Program-made: the position numbers and the translations under genes
In this document: positions 13,624 to 14,694 of the stretch, piece after piece
Numbering within the stretch: position 1 is the first letter of the stretch
Layout: each line of letters opens with the position of its first letter
The notes under the pieces: model-generated
What the model saw: only the letters and a program-made list of their open reading frames with translations
Databases searched by the model: none
What the model was told of the DNA's origin: nothing
Source: CAZFYZ01 sp964523735
Lineage (GTDB): Bacteria > Armatimonadota > UBA5829
DNA length: 14,694 nucleotides
Direction of reading: 5' to 3'
NCBI GenBank assembly: GCA_964523735.1
Contig: CAZFYZ010000104.1
Location: 1 to 14,694 of the forward strand

Positions 13624-13777
13624 GCGTTATTTGCAAAGCGAATAAGCTACGGCTCACGCGATTTTCTCTCCGAGAAAACGCTCTGAGCTTACAGCTAGCT
13701 GAGCACTATTCACACTGCTTGTGAATAGTGCGGGCTAGCCACGGTTCTGCGCAACTGGCACGATCGTTGGCTGCCAG
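13624..13777 (+). ncRNA. candidate structured RNA: four consecutive hairpins
   Basis: Four hairpins follow one another after the SGNH stop. H1 (13624-13647) is a 10-bp stem with one bulge and an AAA loop. H2 (13652-13688) pairs GCTCA, GCG and TTTTCTC with GAGAAAA, CGC and TGAGC around a TCC loop, about 15 bp. H3 (13694-13739) is a perfect 12-bp stem GCACTATTCACA / TGTGAATAGTGC with loop CTGCT, framed by GCTAGC / GCTAGC. H4 (13755-13777) is a 6-bp stem CTGGCA / TGCCAG. An intrinsic terminator (13792-13825) follows. No promoter was found just upstream, so it could be a long 3' UTR or a processed RNA instead of an independent gene. No known RNA family is recognised. Confidence 0.45.
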
Positions 13778-13791
13778 GCTTTACGACAGAC

Positions 13792-13825
13792 GGGGCGCGG
13801 TGCATCGGACCGCGCCCCATCTTTT
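13792..13825 (+). terminator. intrinsic terminator
   Basis: GGGGCGCGGT (13792-13801) pairs perfectly with ACCGCGCCCC (13809-13818) around a 7-base loop, followed by ATCTTTT. This GC-rich 10-bp stem and T-run would end rightward transcription from the SGNH gene or from the structured region before it. Confidence 0.8.
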
Positions 13826-13918
13826 GCCTAGACCCCGCGGTCATGCTTCGGGTATAGGATCTCCATCGCCTTGAGGCAAGCTGTGCGGTTGCGGAAGACG
13901 AGAAGAAAGGCAAATCGA

Positions 13919-14572
13919 ATGAACGACAGGAAGGTAGTTTTGCTCGCCATTATGGTGGCATTGGCAATGTGTGCTGCCGGTCCGTTGCCAGGTGAAGCTT
14001 CCGTGACTTGTCCCACCAGCGCGCCTGCGGAGGCTAAGCCTATCAACCGGGAAGTTGAACGTATCCCGCTTGATCAGCTTATGAAAGTCACCCAAGAGAT
14101 GGCCGGCGAGAGTGATGCCCTAATCGGCAAGCTGCGGTGTCTCACGAGGCAACAATACGATGATGTGTTTCCATCTGCTCGTCGACAATTCATCGTTCCA
14201 ATGCTTGGGGCTCTCAAGGAGCTTATCACCAATGGTGTTCCGGACCTGGATGCAAGGCCGATTCTTCCACCCACCGCGCCGGTTCTTATACCTACGCCGG
14301 AGATGGGAGAGGAAGCAGTTAGGCGCGCTCGGGAGTGCGAACAAATCAACGCCAAGTATCGTGAAGGCATCAAGATGGAACAGCTCTGGGGCTGGCGTAA
14401 GGTCCTAACACATAACATCGTTGCTTGGTACTCCCAACCTGATTCCAGTGATCCAGAAGAGCTGAGGGCTATAGCGAGCAACGTTCTGGGCAATGCCAGG
14501 GTTGCAGACAAGTTGGCTGAAATGGCCAGGCAGGAAGCCGCAAAGAATCGAGCTCTACAAAAGGCTCCATAG
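13919..14572 (+). CDS. secreted protein of unknown function
   Basis: This 217-residue protein begins with an export signal (MNDRKVVLLAIMVALAMCAAG, cleavage near residues 21-28). The mature part has no family I recognise. It is mostly helical and charged (LMKVTQEMAGESDALIGKLRCLTRQQYDDVF), with a proline-rich turn (RPILPPTAPVLIPTP, about residues 124-138) dividing it, and a C-terminal helical part with an aromatic stretch (MEQLWGWRKVLTHNIVAWYS) and a Lys/Ala/Arg-rich end. Three mature cysteines (near 30, 75 and 141) could form a disulfide. The ATG at 13919 has AAAGG 8 bases upstream and gives the signal peptide at the terminus, so I prefer it to the in-frame ATG at 13871. It follows the terminator at 13792-13825; no strong promoter of its own was found. 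Confidence 0.75.
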   Translation: MNDRKVVLLAIMVALAMCAAGPLPGEASVTCPTSAPAEAKPINREVERIPLDQLMKVTQEMAGESDALIGKLRCLTRQQYDDVFPSARRQFIVPMLGALKELITNGVPDLDARPILPPTAPVLIPTPEMGEEAVRRARECEQINAKYREGIKMEQLWGWRKVLTHNIVAWYSQPDSSDPEELRAIASNVLGNARVADKLAEMARQEAAKNRALQKAP

Positions 14573-14600
14573 CGGATCATCCTTTGTGGTGCTCCGGGAC

Positions 14601-14625
14601 GTCCTTCGACAGGCTCAGGATGGGC
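14601..14625. repeat. dispersed repeat of the TTCGACAGGCTCAGGA type
   Basis: The core CCTTCGACAGGCTCAGGATG (14603-14622) matches a short interspersed sequence I know from many environmental bacterial genomes, where its reverse strand reads HPEPVEG in spurious ORFs; that reading is present here on the minus strand. It sits just after the last gene. Nearby are two further small inverted repeats, GGAAGCG / CGCTTCC (14639-14667) and AGCTC-TAT-GAGCT (14673-14685). Only one copy lies in this window, so its repetitive nature rests on prior knowledge. Confidence 0.5.
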
Positions 14626-14694
14626 AGCCTCGGAGGATGGAAGCGTCATTGACCATCGCTCGCTTCCACAACAGCTCTATGAGCTACTCGCCGA

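Noticed and set aside
13694..13777. Integron attC-like or transposon-end reading of the hairpin cluster
   Set aside because: No RYYYAAC/GTTRRRY core pair, no target-site duplication and no integrase or transposase nearby.
14074..14649. A 191-codon ORF on the minus strand
   Set aside because: It begins inside the dispersed repeat (HPEPVEG reading) and runs antisense to the secreted protein gene.

Overview
The window looks like chromosomal DNA of a moderately GC-rich bacterium. Gene starts carry Shine-Dalgarno sequences (GGAGG or AAGGG types), several promoters read as sigma-70 -35/-10 pairs, and GTG and TTG starts are used alongside ATG. The gene mix (a secreted multi-domain SGNH esterase with a discoidin-like domain, a large glycosidase-like protein next to two sugar-type dehydrogenases, a secreted transglutaminase-like protein, a small lipoprotein) fits free-living polysaccharide degraders. 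Armatimonadota is my best guess from protein style; it is an inference and nothing in the window proves it. I see no rRNA, tRNA, CRISPR array, phage gene, transposase or recognisable defence island apart from one toxin-antitoxin pair.

Layout. 69-983 (+) is a TPR repeat protein. It converges on a membrane-anchored J-domain protein (1616-993, -). A metallo-beta-lactamase-fold hydrolase (1949-2605, +) is divergent from the J-domain gene and has a perfect consensus promoter. An unrecognised 166-residue helical protein follows on the other strand (3113-2613, -). A 356-base spacer with hairpins leads to a DUF104-like antitoxin and PIN/VapC toxin pair (3470-4158) whose reading frames overlap by 4 bases. 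A secreted transglutaminase-like protein (4302-6143, TTG start) comes next.

The middle is a divergent sugar-metabolism-like cluster. A zinc-type MDR dehydrogenase (7218-6166, -) faces a 747-residue glycosidase-like protein (7382-9625, +), which is followed in the same direction by an SDR oxidoreductase (9683-10465, +). The 163-base spacer between the divergent genes carries two inverted GTAAACG-type half-sites that resemble LacI-family operator halves. A plausible reading is that the large protein acts on an intracellular carbohydrate and the two dehydrogenases oxidise or reduce the product; this is inferred from context.

The right part holds a 40-codon ORF (10474-10596) that copies a piece of the transglutaminase protein's C-terminal tail, a TTG-started lipoprotein (10970-10602, -), a 762-residue secreted SGNH hydrolase (11332-13620, +) and a secreted protein of unknown function (13919-14572, +). 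The SGNH gene has a good promoter preceded by a 7-4-7 direct repeat. Between the SGNH gene and the last gene lies a 200-base stretch of five consecutive hairpins ending in an intrinsic terminator, a candidate structured RNA. A dispersed-repeat copy of the TTCGACAGGCTCAGGA type sits near the right end.

Most worth a second look are the duplicated tail fragment, the hairpin string, the tandem-repeat-activated promoter of the SGNH gene, and the glycosidase-like protein with its dehydrogenase neighbours.
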